The position numbers and the translations under genes are program-made. From Alphaproteobacteria bacterium (GTDB lineage Bacteria > Pseudomonadota > Alphaproteobacteria > Acetobacterales > Acetobacteraceae): a stretch of 6,361 nt of DNA. Under the pieces are notes generated by a model that did not search any database, was not told the origin of the DNA, and saw only the letters and a program-made list of their open reading frames with translations. Positions 5,452 through 6,361 of this stretch are shown piece after piece. The stretch lies in contig JAMFRY010000196.1 in the NCBI GenBank assembly GCA_026225015.1, forward strand, positions 1 through 6,361, read 5' to 3'. Each line of letters starts with the position of its first letter. Position 1 is the first letter of the stretch.

Positions 5452-6351
5452 ATGGCCCTAATCCCGTTCGACGATCGCGACGGCATAATCTGGTTTGATG
5501 GCGAAATGGTGGCATGGCGCGACGCCAAGCTGCATGTTCTGACCCATGGGCTGCATTACGGCTCTGCGGTTTTCGAGGGCGAACGGGCGTATTCCGGGAA
5601 TATTTTCAAGCTTGAGGCCCATACCGAACGCTTGATAAACTCGGCGAAGCTGCTTGGATTTGATATACCGCAATCCGCTGCGCAAATAAATGCCGCCTGC
5701 AACGCGGTGTTGAAGGCCAACAACCTTGTCGACGCCTATATCCGCCCGATAGCCTATCGCGGCTCCGAGCAACTGGCGGTCTCCGCGCAGCTTACCAAGA
5801 TCCATCTTGCGATTGCCTGCTGGTCCTGGCCCAATCTGTTCGGGGCGGACCGCATGAAGGGGGTCCGGCTTGCTTTGGCAGACTGGCGCCGCCCGCATCC
5901 ACAAACCGCGCCCACCGCTTCCAAGGCGGCCGGGTTGTACATGATCGGCACGCTCGCCAAGCACCAGGCCGAGGCGCAGGGATATACCGACGCGCTGATG
6001 CTCACCTGGGACGGCTATGTGGGCGAGGCGACCGGCGCCAACATCTTCTTCGTGATCGACGGCAAGCTGCACACGCCGATTCCGGACTGTTTCCTGGACG
6101 GCATCACGCGCCGCACGGTGATCGCGCTGGCCCGCGCCCGCGGTTTGGAAGTGATCGAGCGCCATATCACGCTGGATGACATGGCAACCGCAACCGAGGC
6201 GTTCCTGGCCGGCACGGCCGCCGAAGTCACCCCGGTCCGCCAGATCGGCACGCAGGATTTCACGCCCGGCAAGATCACCGAGACGCTGGTCGCCGACTAT
6301 GCCGATCTGGTGCTGATGCAGCCCGAGGAAGTGGCGAGGCGGGCGGCTTAA
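5452..6351 (+). CDS. ilvE: Branched-chain amino acid aminotransferase (class IV, PLP)
   Basis: A 299-residue pyridoxal-phosphate enzyme that interconverts Leu, Ile and Val with their 2-oxo acids using glutamate/2-oxoglutarate, the last step of branched-chain amino acid synthesis, in the cytoplasm. Motifs in order: HGLHYGSAVFEGERAY (32-47), typical of IlvE; HTERL (57-61) with the phosphate-binding Arg; YIRPI (96-100); the Schiff-base lysine K158 in PTASKAAGLY; E192 in GEATGANIFF, which contacts the cofactor ring nitrogen; LDGITRRTVI (215-224); and FLAGTAAEVTPV (251-262) with the second phosphate-contact loop. Length fits the family. The FEGERAY and GTAAEVTPVR segments favour branched-chain specificity over D-amino acid aminotransferase or ADC lyase, which share the fold. 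The gene is complete and probably monocistronic at its 5' end. Divergence from the MarR gene hints at control by that protein. Confidence 0.93.
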   Translation: MALIPFDDRDGIIWFDGEMVAWRDAKLHVLTHGLHYGSAVFEGERAYSGNIFKLEAHTERLINSAKLLGFDIPQSAAQINAACNAVLKANNLVDAYIRPIAYRGSEQLAVSAQLTKIHLAIACWSWPNLFGADRMKGVRLALADWRRPHPQTAPTASKAAGLYMIGTLAKHQAEAQGYTDALMLTWDGYVGEATGANIFFVIDGKLHTPIPDCFLDGITRRTVIALARARGLEVIERHITLDDMATATEAFLAGTAAEVTPVRQIGTQDFTPGKITETLVADYADLVLMQPEEVARRAA

Positions 6352-6361
6352 CGCAAAATAC

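Overview
The window is GC-rich, tightly packed chromosomal DNA from a proteobacterium, most likely an alphaproteobacterium. Two things point there: the BCAT / MarR / OmpR-type regulator / EnvZ-type kinase block, which matches the petP-petR neighbourhood I know from that class, and the ftsE-ftsX-DUF218-plsC order. Acetobacteraceae or another Rhodospirillales lineage is my best guess, at low confidence. I see no tRNA, rRNA, CRISPR array, transposase or phage gene.

Bases 1-2419 (+ strand) are the end of an envelope and cell-division operon: the 3' end of ftsE, then ftsX, a DUF218/YdcF-like membrane protein and a plsC-type acyltransferase. Every junction overlaps (11 bp, 1 bp as TGATG, 4 bp as ATGA), so the four genes are almost certainly co-transcribed and translationally coupled. 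Bases 2420-2546 are a short convergent gap with no clear terminator.

Bases 2547-5317 (- strand) read, in transcription order, petP-like MarR regulator, a palindromic repeat element, petR-like OmpR-family response regulator, then an EnvZ-like sensor histidine kinase. The most unusual structure in the window is the regulator-kinase junction. The kinase start region is present as three tandem 14-bp copies, and between the two genes there is an unbroken chain of ATGA stop/start overlaps through three mini-ORFs of 10, 5 and 5 codons. A further 3-codon mini-ORF overlaps the start of the response regulator.

Bases 5318-5451 are a divergent control region. It holds a 23-bp imperfect palindrome that is a good candidate operator for the MarR protein, overlapped by possible promoters for both directions. 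Bases 5452-6351 (+ strand) encode a complete class IV branched-chain amino acid aminotransferase with a clear ribosome binding site. I found no wholly new protein system; the gene content is recognisable core metabolism, envelope biogenesis and signalling. The novelty lies in the mini-ORF chain and the palindromic elements.
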